Source of the DNA: Methylobacterium brachiatum
Lineage (GTDB): Bacteria; Pseudomonadota; Alphaproteobacteria; Rhizobiales; Beijerinckiaceae
Direction of reading: 5' to 3'
DNA length: 64,000 bases
Assembly: GCF_020523825.1 (NCBI RefSeq)
Contig: NZ_JAJALK010000003.1
Location: forward strand, 372,001 to 436,000
The notes under the pieces: model-generated
What the model was told of the DNA's origin: nothing
The model's database searches: none
Seen by the model: only the letters and a program-made list of their open reading frames with translations
Shown: positions 17,101-25,780 of the stretch, piece after piece
How the letters are laid out: the number at the start of each line of letters is the position of its first letter
Numbering within the stretch: the stretch's first letter is position 1
Made by a program: the position numbers and the translations under genes

Positions 17101-17817
17101 AGAGGCCCCGGCCGCCTGCGCCGGGTCCTGGACGGGCGCTCCCATGGCAGGCCGCTTGCCGTTCACGTAGTAGCCGGTGAAGGACCAGACATGCGCCAGG
17201 GCGCGGTGGTTCCAGGGGACGTAGGTCAGGTAGTCCCGGTGCCCCAGGGAGACGGCCGTGCGGTTCGTGGCCATCATGTCGAGCGCCGACAGGAAGATCG
17301 TGCCGTCGGCGTAGGAGCCGAGCAGCCGCACCTGGATCTCGCGCAGCTTCGGTAGGTCGTCACGCGCCTTCTCGATCTCGACAAGGATGCCGTAATACTT
17401 GCTCCGCAGCACCTCGTGGTCGCGCCCCTTCCGGGCGAACCCGATGATCAGGTTCAGGCCCGAGAAGAACGCGGTGACGATTGCCAGGACTGAGACGAGC
17501 GGGCCGACGCCTTGGATGAGCGACGAGAACGCACCCGCGCCCGCCACGAAGGATACGAGCGAGATCGTCTTCCCGAAGCTGTCGAAGAAGCGCGCCCGCA
17601 TCCCGTGGTAGTAGGCGCATCGCTGGGCCTCGAACCTCAGGTCGCCGTAGAGACGGACCGCCTCAGCGCTTGGCGCCGGGACGGGGGCCTCCGGGCGGGG
17701 GAGGTCGGACGCCTGTCTCACGAGTTCCACCGACACCTCCACCGGGGCGATTGACCGGGCCCGGCGCGGGCCTCGGCGGAGCGGACGACCCGGGGGGACG
17801 CCCTCCTGAGTTGCCAC
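17080..17817 (-). CDS. SLATT-domain two-TM protein
   Basis: A 245-residue protein matching the SLATT pattern: a pre-TM helix (CAYYHGMRARFFDSFGKT), two adjacent membrane segments (ISLVSFVAGAGAFSSLI, then LVSVLAIVTAFFSGLNLIIG), and a helical cytosolic part (ARKGRDHEVLRSKYYGILVE). SLATT proteins are predicted pore-forming effectors linked to nucleotide-signalling defence systems. The N-terminal ~45 residues are basic and proline-rich and may lie upstream of the true start. It converges with the patatin pseudogene. No SMODS or SLOG partner is visible. It may be part of the E2-E1/JAB/MBL neighbourhood, but it is in a separate transcription unit. Confidence 0.8.
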   Translation of the reverse strand: MATQEGVPPGRPLRRGPRRARSIAPVEVSVELVRQASDLPRPEAPVPAPSAEAVRLYGDLRFEAQRCAYYHGMRARFFDSFGKTISLVSFVAGAGAFSSLIQGVGPLVSVLAIVTAFFSGLNLIIGFARKGRDHEVLRSKYYGILVEIEKARDDLPKLREIQVRLLGSYADGTIFLSALDMMATNRTAVSLGHRDYLTYVPWNHRALAHVWSFTGYYVNGKRPAMGAPVQDPAQAAGASSPPPVD

Positions 17818-17952
17818 CTTGAGCCATGTTCACTCTCCGTTCGGATTCGCAGGATGTGCATCCGGGACGCCTGGGTCAATGGGGATGCGCGCGACGACCC
17901 TTTCTTCACCGCTTTCCCTCAATCCTGCCGGCATCGGTCGAGGGCAGCGGGC

Positions 17953-19050
17953 ATGGTCGCGAGGAAGGACGTCTGGGCGGCGGCGGACGGGATACGGGCC
18001 AAGGCCCGCGACGCCGACGGCGCCAAGCCGCGGGTCTCGGTGCGCACCGTCCGCAAGGCGCTGGGCAAGGGCTCGTTCGGCGACATCGCCCGCGAGCTCG
18101 CGGAGTGGAAGGCCAGGGTCGGCTACCGCCCGCTGATCGAGCAGGCCGAGCTGCCGGAGGCGCTGCAGGGGCAACTCGCCGCCTTCGGCACCGCGCTCCT
18201 CGAACACGTCCGCGTCGAGCAGACCCGCCACCGGATCGCCGAGGCCGAGGGCGAGGCCGCCCGGGAGGCCGGCCGCGGGGAGGTGCTGGAGGAGGCCCTG
18301 GCGCAGGTCGACCTGTTGGAGGCGCGGGTCGCGATGCTGGAGGCCGAGCTCGCCCGGCTGCGTGTGGCGCCCCCCGCGGCCACGTCCTTGGCGCAGGCTC
18401 CGGAGACCGAGCCAGCGAAGGTTCCGGCGCCGATGCATCTCAACCCGGCCTACGGGAAGGTCCGCGACCGGCACACCGCCGAGGCCGCCGATCCGGTCTG
18501 GGCCGACGTGCGCGTCGCGGTCACCCGCGTGCTCGAACAGCGCGGGCCGATGTGGGTGCACGCCCTCCACCTGTCGCTGCCGGACCAATTGAAGGACCGC
18601 GCCGAGCGGGCCGGGCTGCCGCTGACCCCGGCGTGGCTGCGGCTCCACCTCATCCGCCTCGCCGACGCAGGCGACGGCTTCGCCGAGGTCGAGGGACGCT
18701 TCGCCGTGGCGGCGCCCGCGGAGGCCGCCCCGGACCCGACGCCTGTCGCAATCGGGGCCGACGCGCCGCCCCTGTCGGCCGAACGGTTCTGGAAGCTGTT
18801 CGTCGCCGAGGTCCACGACCTGCTGCTGGAGCGGGGACCGCTCACCGCGGAGGAGATCCTGGCAGGCCTACCGGAGGGCTGGGTGGCGGGGACGCAACGC
18901 TACGAGCCGATCAAGCCCGGGCGCCTGCGCCAGAAGCTGCGCGAGCGCATCAGGAACAAGCGCCCCCTGGAGGAACGCCCGGGCAAGGTCTTCGCGGCGA
19001 CGGGACGCTGGCCGGGCAGCCGGACGCTCGACGAGGACGAGGCGGCGTGA
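17953..19050 (+). CDS. KfrA-like DNA-binding protein
   Basis: A 365-residue protein. The N-terminal region (VARKDVWAAADGIRAKARDA, PRVSVRTVRKALGKGSFGDI) matches the KfrA N-terminal DNA-binding domain found on plasmids and integrative elements. A long alanine/glutamate-rich coiled coil follows (roughly 95-150). The C-terminal half holds two winged-helix-like segments (VWADVRVAVTRVLEQRGPMW; HDLLLERGPLTAEEILAGLP). ATG 17953 is preferred because the domain starts there and GAGGGCAG lies just upstream; the frame is open further 5' without good context. It is probably a nucleoid-type or autoregulatory protein of the element and converges with the next gene at a 10-bp gap. Confidence 0.8.
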   Translation: MVARKDVWAAADGIRAKARDADGAKPRVSVRTVRKALGKGSFGDIARELAEWKARVGYRPLIEQAELPEALQGQLAAFGTALLEHVRVEQTRHRIAEAEGEAAREAGRGEVLEEALAQVDLLEARVAMLEAELARLRVAPPAATSLAQAPETEPAKVPAPMHLNPAYGKVRDRHTAEAADPVWADVRVAVTRVLEQRGPMWVHALHLSLPDQLKDRAERAGLPLTPAWLRLHLIRLADAGDGFAEVEGRFAVAAPAEAAPDPTPVAIGADAPPLSAERFWKLFVAEVHDLLLERGPLTAEEILAGLPEGWVAGTQRYEPIKPGRLRQKLRERIRNKRPLEERPGKVFAATGRWPGSRTLDEDEAA

Positions 19051-19060
19051 GCCGGCGGGC

Positions 19061-20395
19061 CTAGCGCCGGCGGAACGTGTTGTAGTTCGCGGCCCGGCTG
19101 TCGGCCTCGTCATTGTAGTCGCCGCAGAGCGAGCGGACGACTTCCTCCGTGTCTTGCGGTCCCCAGGACCCGTTCGTCCAGGCCGTGTCGAGGAAGCCGT
19201 CGAACCGGTAGCCGTCGTCGTGGTGCAGGACGATCAGCCCCGGCGTGTCGAGCGCCACGGCCTGGTCGACGAGCAGGCCGGCCCGGGCGAGTGAGCCGTC
19301 ATCCTGGCCGGCGCCCTCGAATTCCGCGGCGCGGGTGATCCTTTGCCCGACCTGGCCGAAGGCGACGTGCCAGAGCACGCCGCTGATGCCATTGCCGAAC
19401 ATGGGGTCGTCGTAAGCCTTCGTGAGGGTGCCAACGCCCTGGCCTGGCAGCGGCAGGCGCAGCAGGTTCGCCAGGGCGAAGGTCGGGCCGCGCCGGAACT
19501 GGGCGTTCTTGAAGTTGCCCGCGGCCTTCTGGAGGATGGCCTCGACCGGCAGCCGGATCGACCGGTCGTCGTAGCCGGGGGCGTCGCCGACCGGGCGGTA
19601 GGGAGCGACGACGCCCTCCGCCATCGCGATCCGCTCGCCAGCGTTGACCTGCTTCTCCAGCTCGATCCGCACGTCCAGCGCGTCGTCCATCATCTCGGGA
19701 AGCCGCTGCGGCGCCGCCACGATGTCGAGCGACTTGACCTCCAGGTAGAATTGAAGCGTCACCGTCCGCCCCTGCCGGACGACGTCGAGCTCGCACGCGA
19801 AGTCCGGCCCAGGGACTGCCGATTCCGGGATCTTCGCGATCCTCAGGCGGCCCCCGAGCCGCGCCCGCAGCAGGCGGCAGACCAAAGCCTCCCCGTAGAC
19901 GTCGAACACCTGCCGGAGCGTCTCGTGCCGGGCCAGCTTGGTCGCCGCCAGCTTGGCCCGCATGTCCCGAACGAACTCCTTCAGCGAAGGGTCCGTCTCG
20001 GCCTCGTCCTCGATGATGCGGACCTGCCCGAGGTCGATGCAGGCGAGCGTGTAGTCCTGCGACAGCCCCGACAGGCGATGGCGTTCGTCGATCAGCGCCC
20101 GCGTCAGCGGGTAGGCGTAACGGCGGGCATCCTCGTAGGCCGTCATGAAGTCGGCCTTGAAACCGGAATGGGCGAGCGGGTTCGCGAGGAGGCCCAGCAT
20201 AGCATTGGTCAGGGCCGTCAAGCGCGTGTCGCCGGTGCGCGTGGCCCGGTCTCGGAGGGCGTCGAGCCACTCGAATTCCGGCACACCGAGCGCGAGGTCC
20301 GGGTTTCGGCGATGCGCGGTGAGGTGGCCCGCGAACGCGATGCCGAGGTCGGTCTGCCCGCCGGGGACGGGCCAGATGGGGGTGTGTGCGAGCAT
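19061..20395 (-). CDS. Hypothetical protein with a PD-(D/E)XK-like motif
   Basis: A 444-residue protein that I do not recognise. A possible nuclease core is seen at PGPDFACELDVV (Asp at about 197) followed by a strand ending in LQFYLEVKSLD (E-x-K at about 217), the spacing expected of restriction-endonuclease-like folds. The flanking regions are helical (EEALVCRLLRARLGGRLRIA just before it). The C-terminus (HHDDGYRFDGFLDTAWTNGS) has no assigned role. There is no methyltransferase gene nearby. ATG 20395 (MLAHTPIWPVPGGQTDLGIA) is the first start of the open frame. Confidence 0.65.
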   Translation of the reverse strand: MLAHTPIWPVPGGQTDLGIAFAGHLTAHRRNPDLALGVPEFEWLDALRDRATRTGDTRLTALTNAMLGLLANPLAHSGFKADFMTAYEDARRYAYPLTRALIDERHRLSGLSQDYTLACIDLGQVRIIEDEAETDPSLKEFVRDMRAKLAATKLARHETLRQVFDVYGEALVCRLLRARLGGRLRIAKIPESAVPGPDFACELDVVRQGRTVTLQFYLEVKSLDIVAAPQRLPEMMDDALDVRIELEKQVNAGERIAMAEGVVAPYRPVGDAPGYDDRSIRLPVEAILQKAAGNFKNAQFRRGPTFALANLLRLPLPGQGVGTLTKAYDDPMFGNGISGVLWHVAFGQVGQRITRAAEFEGAGQDDGSLARAGLLVDQAVALDTPGLIVLHHDDGYRFDGFLDTAWTNGSWGPQDTEEVVRSLCGDYNDEADSRAANYNTFRRR

Positions 20396-20675
20396 CGGTC
20401 GGCCGTCGTGGGGAAGGCCGTGATGTGGGAAGCCGGGGTGCCAAAGCCAAGGTACGCGTAACGGGGAACGCTATCCGTTACGCGGCACCCGCCGAGTCGA
20501 GCCCCCGACCGTGCCGAGACTGCCCTTCCGTGCCGGCCAGGGATGATACTCCGGTGGTACCTCAGGGCTGCGCATATGACTTCACCGGCGCCCGGAGGTC
20601 CCGCCGGGCCACCCAATCCTTTGCCGGCGTGCATCTCCGGGCCGCGCGCCGATGGATGCCGAGGCGGGCGGGATC

Positions 20676-21608
20676 TCAGCGGCGGGACGGCTTTCCGGTG
20701 CGCATCAGGTGCCGCACGTCCGCGCCGGCCTGGTTGACCGCGCCGATCCGCTCGATGAGCTGGGCCGGCCGGCTGCCGCGCAGGCCCGCCAGCGTCAGCT
20801 CCCCGTCGCGGACGTAGGTGTAGACGCCGCTGACAGCGAACGCCGAGGCGTAGGCGACATGCTCGGCCAGTCCTGCCGTCGCGGCGTTGAAGGCATCGGA
20901 CGCGTAAAAGGTCCGACGCAAGAGCGGCGAGCCGAACGCCAGTTCCAGGACCGCGATCAGCCGGCGTTCGTCCGGCACCGCATGGTCCACGTTCGGTGCC
21001 GGCGGCGCGGGCTCGGCGTTGTCGTAGGGTTCCGGCAGGTGGAGCCGCACCTTGAGGACCGGGGCCTCCGCCGCAAGGGCGCGTGCCAACCCGGCGATGC
21101 GGTCGCCGAACCTCGCCGCGTCGCCGTGCGAGGCGCCGAGGTGGAGCTCGATCCGGTCGAGGCCGTCGTCCCCGTTGGGGGACGCCTCGGCCACGCGGTC
21201 CACCAACGTCGTCGACCCGTGCGGGAGCGCATACGCGACCGTTGCGGCGAACATGTTCTGCTCGTCCGCGAACAGGATCGGGCACGCCTCGTCGAAGGCC
21301 GCCTGGTCAGCCGCGGAGCCGAACCCGATCTCGACGCCCCCGTCCAACCCGTAGTCCGGGAACGGCCCGATGCCCTCGACCACCGGCCATAGGTGCGCGT
21401 CCCGTTCGCGGTCGAGGTGCCGCTGCACGTACCAGCCGAGCCCGGGGATGCGCGAGCACAGGGGACCGTGCACGTCCCGCCAGTAGGTCGCGAAAAGCTC
21501 GTGCGGAACCCCGGGACGGCGCAGCACCGTCGTGTAGGTGTTGACCGCGATGGTGGCATCGCGCTCGGAGTAGTCGTTGGCCATTGTCGTCGGCATGCCG
21601 GTTCCCAT
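20676..21608 (-). CDS. EthD-like dimeric alpha/beta barrel protein
   Basis: A 310-residue protein whose first half (TTVLRRPGVPHELFATYWRD, VHGPLCSRIPGLGWYVQRHL) resembles the EthD family of ferredoxin-like fold proteins. A second such domain probably follows from about residue 160. EthD-type proteins are often accessory to oxidation or degradation pathways, but no matching pathway genes lie nearby. Three in-frame ATGs at 21608, 21596 and 21584 are possible starts; the conserved part begins after all three. Upstream (21609-22048) there is no gene. Confidence 0.7.
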   Translation of the reverse strand: MGTGMPTTMANDYSERDATIAVNTYTTVLRRPGVPHELFATYWRDVHGPLCSRIPGLGWYVQRHLDRERDAHLWPVVEGIGPFPDYGLDGGVEIGFGSAADQAAFDEACPILFADEQNMFAATVAYALPHGSTTLVDRVAEASPNGDDGLDRIELHLGASHGDAARFGDRIAGLARALAAEAPVLKVRLHLPEPYDNAEPAPPAPNVDHAVPDERRLIAVLELAFGSPLLRRTFYASDAFNAATAGLAEHVAYASAFAVSGVYTYVRDGELTLAGLRGSRPAQLIERIGAVNQAGADVRHLMRTGKPSRR

Positions 21609-22048
21609 CGCCGGAGTTGGGGGTGATCCTCAGGACGCCGGGGCATCCTCGACGCGGCTGTGTCGCCGACATCCATCAGGAAGTCGCTTCCTGTGGTGGA
21701 GGCGCCGTCGGCTACGTCTCGGAGCGCGCCATCGTTCCGTTCCCGTCGGGCGGAACGGCAATCAGGGCTACGGACGCATCCAGCGTGAGCCGTCACCCCG
21801 TGCTCGCGGCTCCTAGAGCCGTCAGCGAGAGGGGGCATCATGATCCCTTGTCCGTCCGGCTTGCCCCACGGAGACAGTTACCCAGCGCCCGCCCGGCCAT
21901 GCCCGGCAGGGGAGCGCTCGGACCTTGGCAAGTGAGCAACGTGTCGTTCACCTCGTTCCGCCGAACCTGCCGTGGCACGACCCTCGATGGCGCGCGCAGC
22001 AGTGAACCCCATGGTGCGATGGGGTAGCCTCGATCCATCCCGTGGCCT
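21609..22048. other. Intergenic region, no gene seen
   Basis: These 440 bases have open frames on both strands, but none shows convincing protein features. The region lies upstream of the EthD-like gene and downstream of a leftward membrane-protein gene, and probably contains the promoter for the former. Confidence 0.4.
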
Positions 22049-22480
22049 TCAGGCAAGGGAAAGCTCGGCACGGCAAGCCTCCGCGAAGCCGCGCAGCACA
22101 TCGACGCGGTCACCTTCGACGTGCTCGCCCGTTTCGAAGCCAGCCAGGTCCGCTTGGTACGCCTTGGCAATCCGCTCCATCACCACGTCGGACTCGGCGA
22201 TGATGCACGGTGAGGCGAACAGCATGAGCTTGCTGCGGATCGCGTACAGGCCGACCATCTTCGAGGGATCCTCAAGCTGATGCGTGAAGGCATCCCCGAA
22301 TAGGCGGGACGCCTCGTCGATGAAGTCGTCGTACAGCCGCTCGCGCCGCCCAAGGGTCTGCGCCAAGCGTTGGGCACGGTCCTGGAAGCGCTGGGTCATC
22401 CAGGTCGTGGCCAAGGATGCGAGGGCACCGATTGCGGAACCCGACAGGGCGGCGAACGCGGAAACGTAACCAACGTTCAT
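22049..22480 (-). CDS. Small membrane-anchored hypothetical protein, 143 aa
   Basis: ATG 22480 starts MNVGYVSAFAALSGSAIGAL, one N-terminal membrane helix continuing into ASLATTWMTQRFQDRAQR, followed by a helical cytosolic domain (RRERLYDDFIDEASRLFGDA). Proteins of this build are common in Rhizobiales as hypothetical proteins. No catalytic motif. It is followed on the same strand by a lipoprotein gene and precedes no regulator. Confidence 0.7.
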   Translation of the reverse strand: MNVGYVSAFAALSGSAIGALASLATTWMTQRFQDRAQRLAQTLGRRERLYDDFIDEASRLFGDAFTHQLEDPSKMVGLYAIRSKLMLFASPCIIAESDVVMERIAKAYQADLAGFETGEHVEGDRVDVLRGFAEACRAELSLA

Positions 22481-22513
22481 GATCGTCCTTCGTCCGGTTC
22501 CGAGGTGAGGTGC

Positions 22514-22885
22514 CTATCCGGGCGGCCGTCGCAGGCAGCTTTTGACGATGGGCGCGCACGCGGCGTCGTGGCTCATCAACGACGAGGTGTCGCCGCTGAA
22601 CGTGACGCCGGTGACCCGGTCCCCCTCGATCCGGACGGTGGCGTGACAGTATCCACCGAACGACAGGCTGACCAAGCCGGCCGACATCCCGAACGTTCGG
22701 GTCGCGCCCGCGAAGTAGGTCAGCAGCGTGGTCTTGCCCGTGACCAGTCGCTGGTCGGGCAGGCCGAGGCAGGTCTGGACGTCGAGCGCGGACATGCCGA
22801 CCAGATCGACCTTGGCCGCCTGCGCGACGCGCTCGTCGATGGCGGCGCAGCCGACCAGGGAGCCCACGAAAAGCAACTCCGACAT
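22514..22885 (-). CDS. Small putative lipoprotein, 123 aa
   Basis: ATG 22885 gives MSELLFVGSLVGCAAIDERV, a short signal with a lipobox-like LVGC. The mature part reads VGMSALDVQTCLGLPDQRLV and TTLLTYFAGATRTFGMSAGL, suggesting a BamE/SmpA-like small beta fold, with three further cysteines near the C-terminus. It is 44 bp from the lipoprotein patatin gene on the same strand and may be co-transcribed with it. Confidence 0.65.
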   Translation of the reverse strand: MSELLFVGSLVGCAAIDERVAQAAKVDLVGMSALDVQTCLGLPDQRLVTGKTTLLTYFAGATRTFGMSAGLVSLSFGGYCHATVRIEGDRVTGVTFSGDTSSLMSHDAACAPIVKSCLRRPPG

Positions 22886-22929
22886 TACCCTGAGCGGGGT
22901 TCGCGCACCCCCCGTGCCCTCGGGCCCCC

Positions 22930-24120
22930 TCATCGGGAAGCGAGCGTCCTCGCGACGACCGGTGCGACCGGGACCGTGTCCTGCCACGCGGCGCCCGAGC
23001 GGGCCTTCTCGTAGCCGACCTGATAGAGGCTGCGCATGTAGGCGGTGTCGAACCCCTTCGCGGCGGTCGTGCGCGGCGCGGCATCGTCGATATAGGCCAG
23101 GTGGAAGCCGATCCTGTTCGCCCGCGCGAAGGCGTAGGTCGCGGCGAGGCTGGCGCGGCTGCGGGCCTGGCTGCCGGTCGCGACCGTCTGCTCGACGATG
23201 GACAGGGTATCGTCGGGGACCACTTCGAAGTCGGGCTCGATCCGTCCGTTCATCAGCACGTAGATGTCGGCCTTCGTCGGGGTGGCCGCCCCGCCGCGAC
23301 CGTTCGCGATCACGGCCTGCGGGATGGTGAAGACCGGGGTCACCACCGAACCGTCGACGTGGAGCTCCTGGAAGCCGTGGCCGGCGGCCTCGACATCGAG
23401 GAGCTGCGCAGGGAAGACGGCAGGCACGCTGGCCGAGGCCGTGAGAACGTCCCGGAACAGCGCCACCGCATTCGGGGCACCGCTCGCGGCGATGACCCCC
23501 ATGTTCCAGATCATCGCCCGCTTCGAATCCAGGTTGGTCGTCACGACGAGCAGCCGACGGCCCTTGGCGTGCTCCGCCGCGACAGCCGCGAGCAGGTCCG
23601 ACGTGACGTAGCGCCCGACGAGGTCGCGCAGGCGCCCATCCCCGAACAATCCCGATCCGAACACGACGTTCACGAGGCTTGGGTCCTTCAGCAACGTGCT
23701 TGCGACCCCGCTGGTGTAGATCTCCTCCAGCATCGGGTCGTAGGCCGGGCCGAGGAAGGCGAAAGGCGCCGTCAGGGCACCCGTGCTCACGCCCGAGACG
23801 AGGCTGAACTCCGGCCGCCGCCCGCTTTCCGTCCAGCCCTTGAGGACGCCGGCGCCATAGGCGCCGTCGCCGCCCCCGCCTGACAGGGCCAGGTAGGCGA
23901 ACGGCCGAGCGCGGACCCCGGGCGCCGCCATCATCGCTCCGAGGGTCTCGACCGACGCATCCGCAAAGGCACGGGCGTTCGGGATGCCAGCCACCTCGGC
24001 GACCTGGGCTTCCGCCGAGGTGTAGGCCTGCCGCGGCACCGAGGCACACGCTCCGAGCGCAAGGGTCGCCGTCAGCATGAAGATTTTGGCCGGGGTAACG
24101 GGGCGTCGTTGCGAGATCAT
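22930..24120 (-). CDS. Patatin-like phospholipase lipoprotein
   Basis: A 396-residue protein from ATG 24120 (MISQRRPVTPAKIFMLTATL). A signal ends in the lipobox LGAC. The patatin core follows: oxyanion loop LALSGGGGDGAYG, nucleophile elbow SGVSTGALT, and the Asp motif in HVDGSVVTPVF. It is likely an outer-membrane or periplasmic phospholipase/esterase. The C-terminal part (YMRSLYQVGYEKARSG) is helical. It is downstream of the NodT-type channel gene on the same strand with a 157-bp gap, so it may be transcribed from the efflux operon or on its own. It is a different subfamily from the split patatin at 15940-17100. Confidence 0.88.
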   Translation of the reverse strand: MISQRRPVTPAKIFMLTATLALGACASVPRQAYTSAEAQVAEVAGIPNARAFADASVETLGAMMAAPGVRARPFAYLALSGGGGDGAYGAGVLKGWTESGRRPEFSLVSGVSTGALTAPFAFLGPAYDPMLEEIYTSGVASTLLKDPSLVNVVFGSGLFGDGRLRDLVGRYVTSDLLAAVAAEHAKGRRLLVVTTNLDSKRAMIWNMGVIAASGAPNAVALFRDVLTASASVPAVFPAQLLDVEAAGHGFQELHVDGSVVTPVFTIPQAVIANGRGGAATPTKADIYVLMNGRIEPDFEVVPDDTLSIVEQTVATGSQARSRASLAATYAFARANRIGFHLAYIDDAAPRTTAAKGFDTAYMRSLYQVGYEKARSGAAWQDTVPVAPVVARTLASR

Positions 24121-24277
24121 CCGAGCTGGTCCTGTCCTTAGTCGTCGCCGGGGTTCGGAAGACCCTGGGAATGGCAAGCGGCCGGCCCGATGTTGATCGG
24201 GAAGGTTCGGACCGGCCGTCGCACCGCGCGAGGGGGCATTCGCGCGATCGGGGAATTCGTGGGCAGGAAGGAGCGGC

Positions 24278-25771
24278 TCAGCGCCGGACCATCGCGACGC
24301 GCTCGTCCGGCAAGCCCCAGCCGAGGCCGAGGCTCTTCTGGAGCGCGACGTAGTCGTTGGTGTACTCGGCCTGCGCCTGGGCAAGGCTCTGCTCGGCCTG
24401 GAGGCGTTGGCGCTCGACGTCGAGCACGTCGATGGTGCTGATCGTGCCGGCGGTGTTGCGCTGGTCCGTCAGGATCGAGGCCTTGCCGGCCGAGGCGCTG
24501 GCCCGGGCGAGGCGGGCGACGGTCGCGCGCTGGTTGCCGTAACGCGACAGCGCGGTCTCGGCGTCCTGCATCGCCTGCAGCACCGTCTGCTCGTACTGCG
24601 CCAGCGCCTCGTCGGTCCCCGCCTCGGACTGCCGGATCTGTGCGAGCGTCCGGCCGAAGTCGAGGATGCTCCAGGAAAGGGTCGGCCCGAGGTTGTACGT
24701 CGAGGCGGCGAGCGACCCGATGGAGCCGATGTTCGGCGAGACCCAGCCGGCGTTCCCGATGAGGTTGACCCTCGGGAAGAGCTTGGCGACCGATTGTCCG
24801 ATCTGGGCGTTGGCGGCCGCGACCTGCCGCTCGGCCCGGCGGATGTCGGGACGCCGGCGGAGCATGCCCGCCGGGTCGCCGACGGCCAGGGTGGACGGCG
24901 GGACCGGCACCGGACGCGCCGGCTTCAGGAGGGCGTCGACGGCTCCCGGCTCGCGGGACACGAGGACGGCGATCTGGTTCAGGGATTGGTCGATCTGGGC
25001 CTGGAGGGCCGGCGCCTGGGAGGCGGTTGTCTCGAACTGCGTGCGGAGGCGCTCGACGTCGAGGGACGATGCCGCGCCGCCGGCGAGGCGCTGCTGGCTG
25101 AGCCCAACGGCCTCGCGCTGGAGGGAGGCGGCGCGCAGGGTCAGGGCGAGGCGACGCTGGGCGCCACGGAGCGTCACGTAGGCCTGCGCGACCTCGGCGG
25201 CGACCTGGACTTGGGCGTCCGCTACCGCTGCTTCGGCCGCCTCGCCCTGCGCGGCCGCTTGCTCGATGGCCCGCTGCTTGCCGCCGAAGATGTCGATTTC
25301 CCAAGTCGCGTCGAAGCTCGCGTTGTAGAGGTCGAAGTTCATCGATTTCGGGATGGCGCCCCCGGCGCCCCCGGCAAGGCCGCCGAGGCCACCGCCGACG
25401 AAGTCCCTGACGGGAACCTGGTTGTTCAACGCCACCGTGTTGGCGGAGATGCTGGGCGCGAGGTCGGCGGTGTGCTGGCCCAGCACGGCACGTGACTGGC
25501 GCAGCCGGGCGGAGGCGACCTGCACGTTCGTGTTGGTCGCCAGCGCCTCCTCGACGAGGTCGGAGAGGATGGGGTCGCGCAACGACGTCCACCACCGGGC
25601 CGGCGGGTCGACGGCAACCATCCGCGTGGAGGTGGCGCGGACGAAGGGGGCACCGGTCTCGGCACGCGGCGCGGCGACCGGCGGTCCGGCGTAGTCGGGG
25701 CCGACCACGCAGCCGCCGAGGAGTCCGGCGACCGCCAGGGCAAGGCCGGGACGGGCGTTCAGGGGAAACAT
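24278..25771 (-). CDS. NodT-family outer-membrane efflux lipoprotein
   Basis: A 497-residue TolC-like channel of the NodT family. The signal with lipobox (GLLGGCVVGPDYAGP) and the following VDPPARWWTSLRDPILSDLV are diagnostic. Two outer-membrane-efflux repeats are seen (EALATNTNVQVASARLRQSR; LRRRPDIRRAERQVAAANAQ), ending in ERQRLQAEQSLAQAQAEYTN. It is the third gene of a leftward operon with the HlyD-type adaptor (27343-28632) and the DHA2 transporter (25781-27346). Spacing to the transporter is 9 bp, so the three probably build one tripartite pump across both membranes. Confidence 0.93.
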   Translation of the reverse strand: MFPLNARPGLALAVAGLLGGCVVGPDYAGPPVAAPRAETGAPFVRATSTRMVAVDPPARWWTSLRDPILSDLVEEALATNTNVQVASARLRQSRAVLGQHTADLAPSISANTVALNNQVPVRDFVGGGLGGLAGGAGGAIPKSMNFDLYNASFDATWEIDIFGGKQRAIEQAAAQGEAAEAAVADAQVQVAAEVAQAYVTLRGAQRRLALTLRAASLQREAVGLSQQRLAGGAASSLDVERLRTQFETTASQAPALQAQIDQSLNQIAVLVSREPGAVDALLKPARPVPVPPSTLAVGDPAGMLRRRPDIRRAERQVAAANAQIGQSVAKLFPRVNLIGNAGWVSPNIGSIGSLAASTYNLGPTLSWSILDFGRTLAQIRQSEAGTDEALAQYEQTVLQAMQDAETALSRYGNQRATVARLARASASAGKASILTDQRNTAGTISTIDVLDVERQRLQAEQSLAQAQAEYTNDYVALQKSLGLGWGLPDERVAMVRR

Positions 25772-25780
25772 CGCGCGGCC

